A stretch of DNA of 64,000 nt from the NCBI GenBank assembly GCA_964023275.1, contig OZ029916.1, positions 12,144,607 through 12,208,606 on the forward strand. Direction: 5' to 3'. This document shows, in pieces, positions 23,840 to 34,904 of the stretch. Below the pieces are notes generated by a model that did not search any database, had not been told where the DNA came from, and saw only the letters and a program-made list of their open reading frames with translations. This DNA comes from Norana najaformis (taxonomy: Eukaryota > Annelida > Clitellata > Crassiclitellata > Hormogastridae). Every line of letters begins with the position of its first letter. Positions within the stretch are counted from its first letter, which is position 1. The translations under genes were made by a program, and so were the position numbers.

Positions 23840-23960
23840 TTATTTTATTTATACGGAACACTTATATAGCGCCCCTTCAAGAAAACTACACAGAAGCGCT
23901 CCCAAACCAACCTCGGCGAAAGAGAACAGTCCTAACAGAAGAATAGAAGATAGAAGTAAA
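23840..23960 (-). repeat. CR1/L2-like LINE 3' tail
   Basis: TATATAGCGCCCCTTCAAGA and the following AGCGCTCCCA belong to the 3' end shared by many LINE copies here (for example 41340-41400 and 57475-57530), read on the minus strand. Confidence 0.6.
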
Positions 23961-24779
23961 ATCCCGGGGTAGAAGACATATTAGACAGTTTAAGTATCTT
24001 TGACTACTCTAGCCAGCTTAGTGCCTGCTGTTATCAGACATATATGTAACTTTCAGAGCTCTTCTCAAGTAGCCTAATATCTTCGTTGACAAGTCTTTGC
24101 CATGTGGAGAAGACGTTGGTCAATGGTAAGAAACTCCTAAGCGCCTTGCAAACTACATAGGCATTCGCCGCAAATCAATCAGCACATACATTTACATGTA
24201 CTGTACCCTCATTCAAAGGCTTCTCTCTGTCCGATACCGAATCGGATTCTGTCGAAATAGCGTCGTAATGGAATGTATCGGCCTTAGCCCTTCCATAAAA
24301 CCTTAAAATACCCCTCTCTTGCTGCTTCATCGTGAAACAGACTAGTGGTATGCTGCCGCTCGCGTCTAAAAATGGCTGCTATGTCAATGTTCCCCATACT
24401 GTGAGGGTAACATTGACATTAAAAGGGTATTGACAGTTTTCTGAACAATTTAGGCATGAAACTCTCATTTTATGGTGTAATATGTGCAACATGAGCTCAC
24501 ATTTCTTTATGGATGTGTTCCACTGCAAATGCTTGCTGCTGTCTTCTCACTATTTCGATAATGAATGCAACAAAATGTCAATATGTTTTTGTCAATAATT
24601 TTGCTGTTTATGACACTTACATTAAAAGCACTTACATCAATAAAGTATGCAAAATTCATGCAGTTTAATTATTATTTTTTGACTTAGTATATATTGTACG
24701 AACATAAGTACTTGACCAAATGTGAGGAGAATAATGTTCCATTAAAGTGTAACACTTCCAACTGGATTTTTGGAGGAGA

Positions 24780-24815
24780 TGTCAATGTTACCCCAGGTCT
24801 GGGGTAACATTGACA
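24780..24815. repeat. Perfect 17-bp inverted repeat with 2-nt loop
   Basis: TGTCAATGTTACCCCAG, GT, then the exact reverse complement. The arm contains the TIR core of the pogo-like element, so this is a subterminal double site. Copy A has a decayed version at about 10007-10053. Confidence 0.9.
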
Positions 24816-24867
24816 TTTTGGGTGATGATACAAACATTCCAAAATATCAGTTATCATGACATATTAG

Positions 24868-26953
24868 CCACCCTTGTCACCCTTGTGCTGTCAGCTCTTT
24901 GAGCTCTAGCGACCGTCATGATCAATCTTCTCCATTTCTTTCTTTCCAATGTCGCGTCCCTTAGTTGTGCCAAGTTCATTCCAGTTGCTTCGTGTATCTT
25001 GTTCATCCATTTTTTCCTTGGTCTCCCTTGTTTTCTCTTTCCCTCTCCACAAGCCAGCATCATTTCTTTTTCTAATCCGTCTGATCTCATAACATGTCCA
25101 AAGAACCTCAGCTTTGATTTTAGCACTGTTTGTTGTAACGTCTCATCTTGCTCAATTCCAATCGCCATGCGTACCCATTCATTAGTCCTTTTCTCCGTCC
25201 ATGATGTTCTCAGCATCTTCCTCCGTATCCACATTTCACAAGCATTGATTTTTTTCTCCATTTTCTTGGTCATTGTCCACATCTCACTGCCGTATGTTAC
25301 TGTTGGTATAATCAAGGCCCTCACCAATCTTTTTTTCGTGTCTGTGCTCACATGTTTGTCTTTCCATAATTTTTATAGTCCATTCATTGCTGCTTTTCCA
25401 ATCGCCACCCTTCGATTTATTTCCATATCGCACTTTCCTTCTCTTTCTACTACTGATCCCAAGAATGTAAAGCTGGTTACCGTCTCTAATTCCTCTCCAT
25501 CCACCATAAAACTGCCCTCCTCAGCTGTTGTCATGATCTTCGTTTTCTTTATATTGAAGTATAGTCCTGCTTTCTCGCTCTCTCTCTTCAGCCTTCTTAT
25601 CAGTTCTACCAGATCGGTTTTTTTACCTGCTAATAGTGTTGTGTCATCTGCGTATCTCAGATAATTCAGTGTTCTTCCCGCTATCTTTACTCCCTCATTT
25701 GCCCCATCCATTTCCGCCATCCTCATTATCCTTTCTGCATATAGGTTAAATAGGATTGGGGACAGAATGCATCCCTGCCTCACTCCTTTCTTTATTTTGA
25801 TTCTTTCGGTATCTCCAAGTTCAGTTCTTATTACCGCAATCTGTTCTTCGTACAATCCCTTAAGAAGTTGTATCAAGTGCCTTGGTATTCCCATTTCTAT
25901 TAAGGTTTTCCACATCAACTCAGGATCAATGCAGTCAAATGCCTTACTATAGTCAATGAAGCATATGTATAATTTTTGTCCATACTCCTTTTGTCTCTCC
26001 ATTATCCACCGCATGTTGGCGATATGATCACGAGTTACGCAGGATTTCCTAAATCCTGCTTGGTTATCTGGAAGCTCCCTCTCTATTATGTTCTCCATTC
26101 TTTTATGTATTATTTTAAGTAGTATTTTACTTATGTGCGATATCATTGCTATGGTCCTGTAGTTTTCACTCTCTCGCATCTCCTTTTTTGAATATAGGGA
26201 TAAAGATTGAGCTCTTCCAATCCTCTGGCCATTTTCCGGTTGTCCATATGATATTGCACATTTTTGTTATTGTCTTTGTCATTGCGCCATCTCCTGCTTT
26301 TACCATTTCTATGGGTATCCCATCCAGACCTGGTGCTTTATTGTCCTTCAGTTGTCTAATTGCCCATTCCACCTCTGCTTCCAAAACGTCCGGTTCCTTT
26401 TCATGTTCTGATACATCGATTCGTTCTTTCATTACTCTCCTATCTTCACTGTACAGCTCCTCTGTCTATTCTTTCCATCTGTTCTTCATTCCCTCTTCGT
26501 CTGCGATTATGTGTCCATTCCTTGACCTCAGTGATCCCATTCTTAGTGTGAATTTTCTCGTTATTTCCCTCACTTTTGAAAACATTTCTTTAGTTCTTCC
26601 TTTCTTTCCCTCTTCCTCCATTTCCTTGCACATTGCATTTAGATGTTTTTCTTTGTCTATACGTGCTTGCTTTTGGAATGCTCTATTCATTTCTCGTACC
26701 TTGTTTTTGTCTCCTTCTTTTTTTGCCTCCTTTCTTTCTACAGCTATGTTGATAGCATCCTTCGAGAGCCACGGAGTTGTTGTGGCTTTCTTTTTCTTCG
26801 GAATGTGTTTCTCAGCAGTTTCTAGTATTATTCCCTTCACCTTCTCCCACAGGTTGTTCGTATCCTCATCTATCACCGTCTCGTCCCTCTCTAATATTTC
26901 AAACCTATTCCTTATTTCCATTCTGTATTCCGGTGTAATTCCTTTGCAGTCAT
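24868..26953 (-). mobile_element. RTE-like LINE, young family C, longest copy
   Basis: The 9-bp duplication ACATATTAG at 24859-24867 and 26954-26962 marks the insertion exactly. Minus-strand pieces in order are: linker (26466-26957, EKHIPKKKKATTTPWLSKD), ELEAEVEWAIRQLKDNKAPG-type region (26166-26432), RT core (25373-26179; CFIDYSKAFDCID, GVRQGCILSPILFN, LRYADDTTLL), then thumb and GRPRKKW end (24854-25351). Breaks are few: one stop at NGL*KLW and frameshifts near 26170 and 26440. The endonuclease domain is not present, so it is 5'-truncated. Confidence 0.9.
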
Positions 26954-27104
26954 ACATATTAGCACTCAGAATTAATGTAATTATTGAGCTGAATAGTTCA
27001 ACAATGTAATATGATTAATGTATATGAACTCGTGTTAATGATAATTCCATTATAACTACTTTTATAAAAATGTGTCAAAGTTACCCCACTTGACCTTATT
27101 AAAA

Positions 27105-28085
27105 TAAGTTGATAAATCCAATAAGTTATTAATAATTACATACCTATTTCTTTATTACCTTACTTTTCGAAACTTTTTGGAAAAATGATGTATGAACGAT
27201 TGTATCATTTTATAGATAAAACGAATATATTACACCCTAACCAATTTGGTTTTCAAGCTGGCCACTCGACTTCTGTGGCTGTTTTGGTATTCATGATAAA
27301 ATCTCAAAGTCTCCCAATCCATTGATGGTAACCAGTTCTCAATTAGAATTTTTTGGGACTTGGCCAAGACTTTCGATACAGTAAATCATAAGATTTCATT
27401 AAAGAAACTTGAATTCTATGGAATACGAGGCCTACTAGGCTACTTATGTGGTTTACAAGTTACTTGGATAACAGGCGGCATCAGGTGCTGTGTGATGGCG
27501 CCCTATCTAAAAGTAAACTAATCTGCAGTGAAGTCCCCCAGGATTCAATTCTCACCCCTTTATTATTTTTTCATATGCATAAACAACCTTCTGTATTCGT
27601 CTAAATTATTTAATTTCTTACCTTTTGGGGATGATAGCAATGTATTTTTCTCACATAAATCACTCAACACTGTTTGAAACTGTTAACAAAGAGCTTATTT
27701 TTATCACCAAGTGGTTTCATTCTAATGATAGCCATTAAATTTAAAGAAAACTAACTTCATTCTATTTTCCTCATATAGGAAATCTGTATCTGATTCGGAT
27801 CTGGATGTTAGTATTGACGGATATCGGGTTTTTCAGGTCACTTTATGTAAGTTTCTCAGCGTATATATTAATATCATCTCACATGGAAAGACCATGTGTA
27901 TCATATATCTTGTAAAATAACTAAAAGTATTTGAATATTTTTTCGTATTCGCCACATTTTGCCAAGTCACAGTTTGTTAAACTTATATTATTAATTAATT
28001 TATCCATATCTAACAAATTGTAATCTCGTTTGGGCATCTAATTACCACTCCAGAGTCCAGAATATCAAGTCTATATATTTTACAA
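27105..28085 (+). pseudogene. CR1-like LINE RT fragment
   Basis: Broken frames give NYIPISLLPYFSKLFGKMMY, HPNQFGFQAGHSTSVAVL, DLAKTFDTVNHKI and PQDSILTPLLF, the RT fingers and palm. YADD is not clear. It is probably related to the CR1-like family at 20-21 kb, whose copy lacks just this part. Confidence 0.7.
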
Positions 28086-28089
28086 TGAC

Positions 28090-29375
28090 GTTTGGTTAGA
28101 ATAATCCTGCCAAAGCGTCAGTCCAATTTCAGGAAGGGCCACTCGACTAAGACGGTGGTCCTTCGACTTGTCTCCAACATCTATGACATAGTCAACGCCA
28201 GGATGGTCATGGTGCTTGCTCTCCTTGATGTCAGCACAGCGTTCGACACTGTGGATCATCGGATTCTCCTGAATCGTCTCGACACCTCGCATGGCTTCGC
28301 AGGCTGGGCTGGATACATTCTTTCCTCGATGTGCAAACCATGAGGGTTGAGGTCGGGATGGACGCATCAGCTGGATTCCGGTTCTCTGTGGTATACCACA
28401 GGGATCGATTCTTGGGTCACTCCTCTACATACTCTACACTGCTGATCTAACCCGGGTCGTCACAGCTCTGGGTGCGATGGTTCATCAATATGCCGATCAT
28501 CAATACATGCGACCTGCCATCCATCTGATGCCTCAGCCTGCGTCTCTAGGGTTCAGACGGTGGTTACCAATATACAGAATTGGATGTCCAAACCAACTTC
28601 GGCTGAACCTAGTGAAAACACAGTTCATTTGGTTTGGCTCTGGGTGCAGACTTTGTGACGCGAATCGAGATATGATTCTGGCAGTGTCTTCGAACTGGGT
28701 CTCGCTGCGAATGATTCGTGATCTGGGTGTTTTGTTGGACGCAGGCTGTCGATGGCGGGCCAAGTTAATTCACTCTGCCGGGCATGCTATTATGAGCTAA
28801 GTCGGAACCTGTCCTATAGCACAGCTGTCACGCTCGTCCATTCCTTCATCATGATGCGTCTGGACTACAACTCCGTCCTGGTCAGGTTGCCTAAATTCCA
28901 CATTTGTTTGTCCTCAACTCTGCTGCTCGGCTCATCGCTGGTACATTTAGATTCTCGCATATTTCTACCTACATACGTGACACCCTACACTGGCTTCTTG
29001 GTGAGAAGAGGGTAGAGTTTAAAATATTTTCATGGTCAGGTCCTCAATCGATGGTTCAGCGCCAGATTATATCAACGAAATCATCACGCCGGTTGATGAT
29101 CAATCTGGCCGACAGACTATGATCGGCGCCATATGGTCACCTCAGTGTACCGCATTCTCGCACAACAGGTCAGGCAGGACGCGCCTTTTCCACTGTGGGG
29201 CCGTCTCTCTGGAACACTCTTCCACCAGACATCCGATCTCTTGCCTGTTCAACAAAAGAAGAAACATTTTCTGCCCGTCTCAGTTTGTCCCTGTTTAGAG
29301 ACCATTAGGTACCCATGCTGCAGTGCCTTTGTGAGTTACTTAAAAGGCATTATACAAGTTTAGTGATACATACAA
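28090..29375 (+). pseudogene. CR1/L2-like LINE RT and C-terminal relic (family D type)
   Basis: The first frame gives FRKGHSTKTVVLRLVSNI and LLDVSTAFDTVDHRILL. Further pieces give YADHQY, NQLRLNLVKTQFIWFGSG and LCRACYYELSRNLSYSTAV. The 3' end TTAAAAGGCATTATACAAGT lies at 29340-29360. Numerous frameshifts. Confidence 0.75.
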
Positions 29376-30457
29376 ACACCTTGTTCACTGCCTACCATAA
29401 TAACCTTGGAGAGGAGGAGCTCTGAGAGATCAAATGAGACAAGCAGGTTGATTTCATACCTGAGACAAGTTTATGAACATTGTGACACTAGCAGCAAAAT
29501 TTGAGGAGATGAGAAGGCAAATGGGAGCATCGTGAACACCTCTCAGACCAGCTTCGTAGCCTCATAGCAGTGCCAATGTCTGAGTTGTACCAGTGCTGGG
29601 AAGGGTGTGCTGCAACTCTCTTAGACATAACAGGAACAAGCTTATCCAGGATTTCAGATAAAGGCGAATTTGGCTGTGCACCAAGTTCAGTAGACGTCTA
29701 TGCTGTACAACAACCACAGAGAGAAATGCTCAATGCTCGAGGATGTTAGCTCTGAAGGTGGAAATTTTGACCATTTTCCAAGGACGGTAACTGATGAAAG
29801 AGAAGTAGGAGGTGGCGTATGGTGGAAAGAAACCTGACCAGTAATAGCAGTATGGTCAGACGAATACGACTTAGAAGGAGAGATATTTGTAACAGAAGGT
29901 TATAACCAGATAAAGTGTATGGCCCATGTCATGAGTTGAGAAGGAGACATGCTCCATAATATCATAGCCAGAGAGGAGATCCAGGAAGTTTTGTGAAGCA
30001 TACTCCAGAGCAGATATGTGCATATTAAAGTCGCCCACTATTAAAAATTCAGAAGGAGAAACAACCAGGAATTCAAGCAGTGATTGGAATTCTGAGAAAA
30101 AGTCAGAAAGTAAAAGTGAGGGCAGACAGTAAATATTAATGAAAATGAGATGCCAATTTCCAGAGTTCTGAGTAGCAATAAGACTTTGGAGTTGCAATAT
30201 GTGAAGGGAAGTGATCAAGTTTCAGGTGTGATTTGTGAAGAAAGGCACTAAATCTATTCAGCCGAGGTTCAGTTAAGAGAGAAAAAGATGGAGGAATCAC
30301 TTTACTTAAAAGTAAGTAAGTCCAAAATGAAGGAAGGTGTGTCAGACTGCTGGAGCCAAGTTTCATGGAGAGCAAGACTATCTACCTGATTATCCGAGAT
30401 GTAATTTTTAAAGCACGGGACTTATTCCGGCTAGAATGGATACTGAGGTGGCAGAAA
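29376..30457 (-). pseudogene. CR1/L2-like LINE apurinic endonuclease and linker
   Basis: The minus strand gives a decayed APE endonuclease: FLHKSHLKLDHFPSH, then WHLIFINIYCLPSLLL and FLIVGDFNMHIS (the GDFN catalytic motif). A linker follows with LDKLVPVMSKRVAAHPSQHW and SERC..., ending KVF at about 29380. The RT part is absent, so this is a 5' piece of a LINE, which is unusual because LINE copies normally keep the 3' end. Confidence 0.75.
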
Positions 30458-30865
30458 TTAAGTTTCAAGATGTTGAGGACCAAAATTAAGCTCAATATCA
30501 CCAGAAAGAAGCAACAGAAAGTAAACTAGCAACAAGTAATTCCAGTGTGCTTTCGACCTAGGTGTAGAATTGGAATAATCGGAACATGGTAAGCAAACAC
30601 ACCAAGACAGAAAAAAGCTTGCCGGTATATTAGACAAGGTTGGTTGGACAAGGTAAAAGGAACGGGCTTCAGAAACATGAAATACAATAGAGGCATTAGT
30701 TCCAACAACGTCATGAGGTGATGGCTCGGTAGACTGAGGACGTATGTGTGAAAGTGAACAGAAGAGAGGGACTGTAATAATGAGAATCACAGCAAATGAT
30801 GTGGATGTGTCATGGTAGTGTTTAATCTGTTGGAAGCACAAAACTTGCAGAGGAACAGAAGGCAT
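30458..30865 (-). CDS. LINE N-terminal ORF with hydrophobic leader and decayed 2A-like motif
   Basis: An open frame of 135 codons has several hydrophobic stretches and ends LLVYFLLLLSGDIELNFGP followed by QHLET and stop. GDIELNFGP (30476-30502) matches the D-x-E-x-N-P-G-P signature of 2A ribosome-skipping peptides except that the first Pro is Phe. 2A-like sequences are known at the N-terminus of APE-type LINEs of CR1/L2 clades, where they follow a leader-like hydrophobic stretch and precede the endonuclease. The endonuclease here lies just downstream (29376-30457). The Pro change and the stop mean skipping should not work in this copy. Confidence 0.6.
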   Translation of the reverse strand: MPSVPLQVLCFQQIKHYHDTSTSFAVILIITVPLFCSLSHIRPQSTEPSPHDVVGTNASIVFHVSEARSFYLVQPTLSNIPASFFLSWCVCLPCSDYSNSTPRSKAHWNYLLLVYFLLLLSGDIELNFGPQHLET

Positions 30866-30889
30866 AATTTCTTTGGAAATTAAATAAGT

Positions 30890-31420
30890 AAGTAAGCAAG
30901 TAAGACATCAGTTAACACACCATGTGTCCATCGGCTGAGCGAGGAATCGTAGGTGTGGATGAGTCACAGTGGTCAGACAAAAAAATATGGCACAAATAGT
31001 TTTACGAATATGTCTAGCACAATGTTGTGAGTAATGTAAACAGGGAGACTGTTCCAGATGACTGGTGCAGAATTGCTGAATCCACGTCTTGAGAATTCAG
31101 ACCGATAGTCTCGGATGTCAGGAATAGACAATTGGTTTTGTGTAGCTAAACGCAAAGATATGGATGGCTGATAGCGCTGTAAGGACGATGACAGATAAGC
31201 AGGTTGATTGGTTGAGAGAGTCTTACATGTAGGGAGAGCCATCTTGTAAGTGATTCTGGTAGTCAATGTAGCTTTGCCAGTATATGGAGTGACGTGAACA
31301 AACCTGTGGGTTCCTGTCACTAGTCAGGCTAATAAGTTCTGGATGTGTTGCAGCCTGGCAATCTTGGACTTTGCAGTGCCGTACAACACCATTTCTGAAC
31401 GACAGCAACCCACCCTACTT
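30890..31420 (-). pseudogene. CR1/L2-like LINE 3' end
   Basis: The minus strand reads HRFVHVTPYTGKATLTTRI, SEFSRRGFSNSAPVIWNSLP and ends before a 3' UTR with TGTGACTCATCC, CACATGGTGTGTTAAC and a (TTAC)n tail at 30885-30905. The same 3' UTR is found on the plus strand at about 59310-59385. Confidence 0.75.
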
Positions 31421-31429
31421 ATCATCCTC

Positions 31430-31684
31430 GACCTGTCCACATCCTTTAATACAAATGACAAATCAAAAATATCTATCAGATTATCCAAGACAAAAGTTAT
31501 TCCAGACTGGATATTGAGGTGGCATAAATTATTAAGAAGTTGAGGATCAAGGTTAAACACCAGAAAGAAGCTGAAAAGAAAGCAAAAAGAAAAAGAACAT
31601 AGTGAACACCTTTTTCTTTTACAATTCTGGTGCATGACACATCTCAGTTTCTCCATTTAACTGGCAATATCAAAATTAAAGTTG
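31430..31684 (-). pseudogene. Second copy of the LINE 2A/leader region and a shared repeat
   Basis: The segment at 31500-31640 matches 30440-30520 (ATATTGAGGTGGCA, CACCAGAAAGAAGC) and would encode a more decayed version of the same leader and 2A-like region. The adjoining 31600-31684 (CTTTTACAATTCT, ATGACACATCTCAGTTTCTC) is repeated at 40967-41043. Confidence 0.5.
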
Positions 31685-31689
31685 ATAGT

Positions 31690-32515
31690 TAGTATTCAGG
31701 TATCTTTCTTTTGTTTTGTTCCAGATTTTTCTTTTTAACTTTTCCCTGCAACACTGCCGTTTTCACTCGTATTGCGCCGTTACCTTTTGCAACTGTACTC
31801 ACACCTGCATGACTCGCCTGACCCTTATTTAAATAATTATGCACTCTGAGCTCACTGGCAATGTTAAACGATGTTGAATGAAGTTTTGAATGTTTGCAAC
31901 TAACACCTGTATGACCTGTACGCCCTTATTTAGCATGCCCTCAGAGCGGGCTAGCAAGGCTAGCGGTGTTTGCTGCCACTGTCTGGCCACAAGGCAGCTA
32001 CACTTGGGCGACTGGACAATCCATCGCCATGGACCGCGAAATAACCCATGTCCTGGCTCTAACCTTCCACCTCTGTCCGCAGGAAACAACCCCAGCGGAT
32101 GCACCTCCTCAGTAGACAGTCGGCCACCCTGCCGATGCCTGTCGTCCAAACGCCAGACTCATGTAGCAATGGTCATGTCGATGCGCATATGTTGCAGGCT
32201 CAGGACTAGCTTGCCCACAGGAGTTGGCTTCGCACCTGCAGACTAACGGCCCCCTCCTTAAACACACTGCCAAGGGGGCACGCCTCGCGAGGAATTGTAA
32301 GCATGGATGAGTCACAGTGGTCTTGATCGAAGTTTTACAGAACGGTAACAGCAGTCCCAACACGCCAGATACTTTGAGGGTGTTGTACCAGTTTTCCCCA
32401 TGTATTCTAGCTCAGCCACCTCGAGCAGGTTGCAGGCGGAATTTAGCCAATGTCATCAAGGGTCGTGTTGATACATGGTCCCAAGATCAGAGATCGACCG
32501 CGTAATGGGCCTTCC
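31690..32515. other. Unassigned, GC-richer segment
   Basis: Contains a 118-codon plus-strand frame (31890-32246) with many Cys and Arg and no recognised domain, and an imperfect internal duplication (31798-31860 against 31900-31950, sharing CACCTG..ATGAC and CCCTTATTTA). A GAATTGTAAGCATGGATGAG stretch at 32291-32310 belongs to the LINE 3' UTR seen at 30950. Confidence 0.4.
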
Positions 32516-32521
32516 AAGAGT

Positions 32522-32990
32522 AGATAATTGTAATTGTAATTTAAAATTTGTATAGCGCCACTTCAAGATAAACTCATCAGTGGTGCTCTCTGCACAAACC
32601 GCAATGATGTTAGAAATGTCATTAAGATCACAAAGTTTATCATTTAGCAGTCAATTGTTTGGAGAACTAGAAAAGTCACCGGTGACAAGCCTGCGCACAC
32701 ATGCAGAGACCTGCCAACAGATTCCCATCCAGAGTAGACGGATGACACGACATTCAGAGTGTCCCCGGACCAAGCAGAGTCGAAGACGTAGCACGAAGTC
32801 GAACGACAGCATCGCAGTCACGAAAGCACTATCGTCCACGGGGTCCCGCGTAGGTGGCATCTGGACGTTTGCACGAGCAGGCAGGCAGACCGATGCTTAG
32901 TACACAGCATTGCGATTGATGGTATAAGTCCCTTCTGTTAGACGGTTGAAGCAGAACCGATGCCATAGGCCTCTTCCTCGTTTGCCGCAA
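32522..32990 (-). repeat. LINE 3' region, also present at 57.5 kb
   Basis: The minus-strand 3' end has the tail AATTACAATTA and the shared TATAGCGCCACTTCAAGAT block. The body (ATCACAAAGTTTATCA, CAACAGATTCCCATCCAGAG) matches 57455-57935 over most of its length. No coding was recognised. Confidence 0.7.
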
Positions 32991-33039
32991 TCGTCCATCT
33001 CGACACTGGACCTGACATCCCCTTGACTAAGGACGAACG

Positions 33040-34770
33040 GGCATTAAACATGAGTAGAATAAAACCGTCCACAAGGTCGAAATTCATCGCAGAGCTCAGA
33101 CGCTTTTATCGCAGCTATAAGTTCGAAACTGGAGGATGGAAACATCTGTGCGGCTGTTCGCATTCTATGCAACCGGAGCCAACCTGTCCCCGCTAATGAT
33201 GAGAACTTTCAGATCCTCCTCAAGAAGCATCCGGTTGATCCAAGTCCAGACAGCCTTCAAAATCTTCCCGACCCTGCAACCACCACTCCTTTCCAAGTTA
33301 CGGAATCTGATGTAATGGATGCCATTCGTTCGTTTCCTACGGGTTCGGCTGGGGGCTGGATGGGTTTCGACCTGGACATCTCTTGGAGCTGATGAACCAT
33401 CGCGAGACATCTGCAGCACTGCTGAGCGCTTTGACTGATTTTGTCAACCTTCTGCTGCGCGGCGGTTGCCCTTCTGAGGTTAGGCCCGTACTTTTTGGAG
33501 GCAGCCTTATCGTGCTTTCCAAAAAATCTGGGGGCTCAGACCCATTGCCAATGGTTACGTTTGGAGACGCATTGCAGCAAAGTGTGCTAACAGATACGCA
33601 GTGAACAACGTTGGCTTTCTTTGCCCCGCTTCAAGTCGGCACTGCTACCCCCGCAGGCCGTGAGGCGGCAGTACATGCAGCACACCATTTCGTTAACGCC
33701 ATGCCACAAGATCACATCTTTGTTAAGCTTGATTTTGTAAATGCTTTTAACAGCTTACGGCGCGACGTCATGCTTAAGGCTGCTTTTGAAACCATCCCCG
33801 AACTCTATCGTTTTGTTCATCAGGCCTATGGGAGTGCCTCCGTTCTCAGGTTCGGCCAGTATTCCATATCATCACAAACAGGCCCACAGCAAGGAGACCC
33901 TCTGGGCCCTTTACTTTTCTGCCTGCCTCTGCAGCCCATTCTGCACTCCCTGCAGTCGATAGGACGGCAGTTCGGGCAAGTGCTGAAAAACTGACTGATT
34001 GAGCACGTTTGGCCGCAGTCAGTTGCCCCCACTTTGACGATTGGCTGACCGCTCATATCATCATGCGGTCTCTGCTTAAACAACGAGGCGGTACGAGTGG
34101 CAGTTGGCCTCCGTTTGGGCCTTAATCTTTGCAGCCCACATCAATGTCGCTGCGGTGATTTGGTTGGCCCTGAAGGCTATCACGGTTTCGTCTACAGACT
34201 GGCTTTCGGAAGACCTCTTCGTCATTTTGCCATCATTGATATAATCTGGCGAGCTTTACCGAAAGCCGATGTCCCCAGTACTAAGGAACCAGCAGGCTTG
34301 TTCCGCTCTGATGGCAAGAGACCAGAAGAGAAACAGAAAGAAGAAAGCTTGCACTCTACCCGTGGGGACTTGCAACTCTGTATGTTCAGTAGAAATGGAG
34401 TTCATTGCACTTAAAAATACTGTGGCTCTCATGCACAGTATCTTGTAATGCGAATACCAAGGGTGACAACGGTTCCTTGGGTGGCTGGGAAATATCTTGC
34501 CTGGGATGCCACAGTTGTGCAAACCTGTGCGGCATCTTGCATCGCCCACACAGCAAATTCAGCAGGGTCAGTGGCAGAACAGGCTGCCATTCGAAAAACC
34601 AAAAAATATCTAGGGCTGCCATCAACATCTTTTTCTGCCCATCACATTCGAAACACTGGGCCCAATTAATTCTGCCGGGGTCGATTTCATTCGCGAGGTT
34701 GGCATTCACCTTTCGACCATCTCAGGAGAATCATGTCAGATTGCCTTTCTTTTTCAGTGCCTCTCCATCT
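33040..34770 (+). pseudogene. Non-LTR retrotransposon (family E) RT and C-terminal domain
   Basis: The frame at 33611-33994 reads GTATPAGREAAVHAAHHFVN, FVKLDFVNAFNSLRRDVML and QTGPQQGDPLGPLLFCLPLQ, an RT core whose QGDPLGPLLF motif differs from the CR1 and RTE copies around it. Downstream pieces give LFRSDGKRP, then after a 142-bp interruption VPWVAGKYLAWDATVVQTCA and SAGSVAEQAAIRKTKKYLGL. That WDATVV...K..KY domain recurs at 49.9 kb and 60.8 kb. It may be a PD-(D/E)XK-like nuclease domain, but this is inference. Several frameshifts. Confidence 0.7.
34322..34463 (-). repeat. 142-bp insertion splitting the family E domain
   Basis: The coding sequence for GKRP and for TVPW is separated by this block, which is almost identical to 35030-35168 (AAGCTTGCACTCTACCC, TTGCAACTCTGTATGTTCAG). 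In the second place it is joined to the LINE leader sequence, so it is probably the 5' UTR of the 2A-type LINE. Confidence 0.65.
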
Positions 34771-34904
34771 GTATTCAGCGCTATAATGCCATCGCTTTCT
34801 GGGGCACGTTTCTTGATGTTGCTGAGGACGAGGCCTGATTTCCCAGACACCCCTTAACAGCTCCTAGAGTAATTTTTCAGTTCCTGAGGGATTATACTTA
34901 CCTC

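Larger units (their letters stand above)
21276..27096 (+). mobile_element. Pogo-like DNA transposon, copy B, with nested LINEs
   Basis: The ends read AGGTAAAGTGGGACAAC (left) and AGGTCAAGTGGGGTAAC (right, minus strand), flanked by TA at 21274-21275 and 27097-27098. The outer portions match copy A (9832-14574) in inverted orientation, for example GGATGAATTCTATATCTG, TAGCTTAGGAATATT and CAGTTATCATGA. The transposase section is absent: 23280-24380 holds other sequence. Three RTE-like LINEs and a Tigger-like repeat have inserted, so most of the 5.8 kb is secondary. Confidence 0.85.

Noticed and set aside
28090-30880. Twin-priming inversion linking the plus-strand LINE (28.1-29.4 kb) and minus-strand LINE 5' part
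   Set aside because: In twin priming the inverted 5' part should precede the sense 3' part; here the order is the reverse, and the two may be different families.
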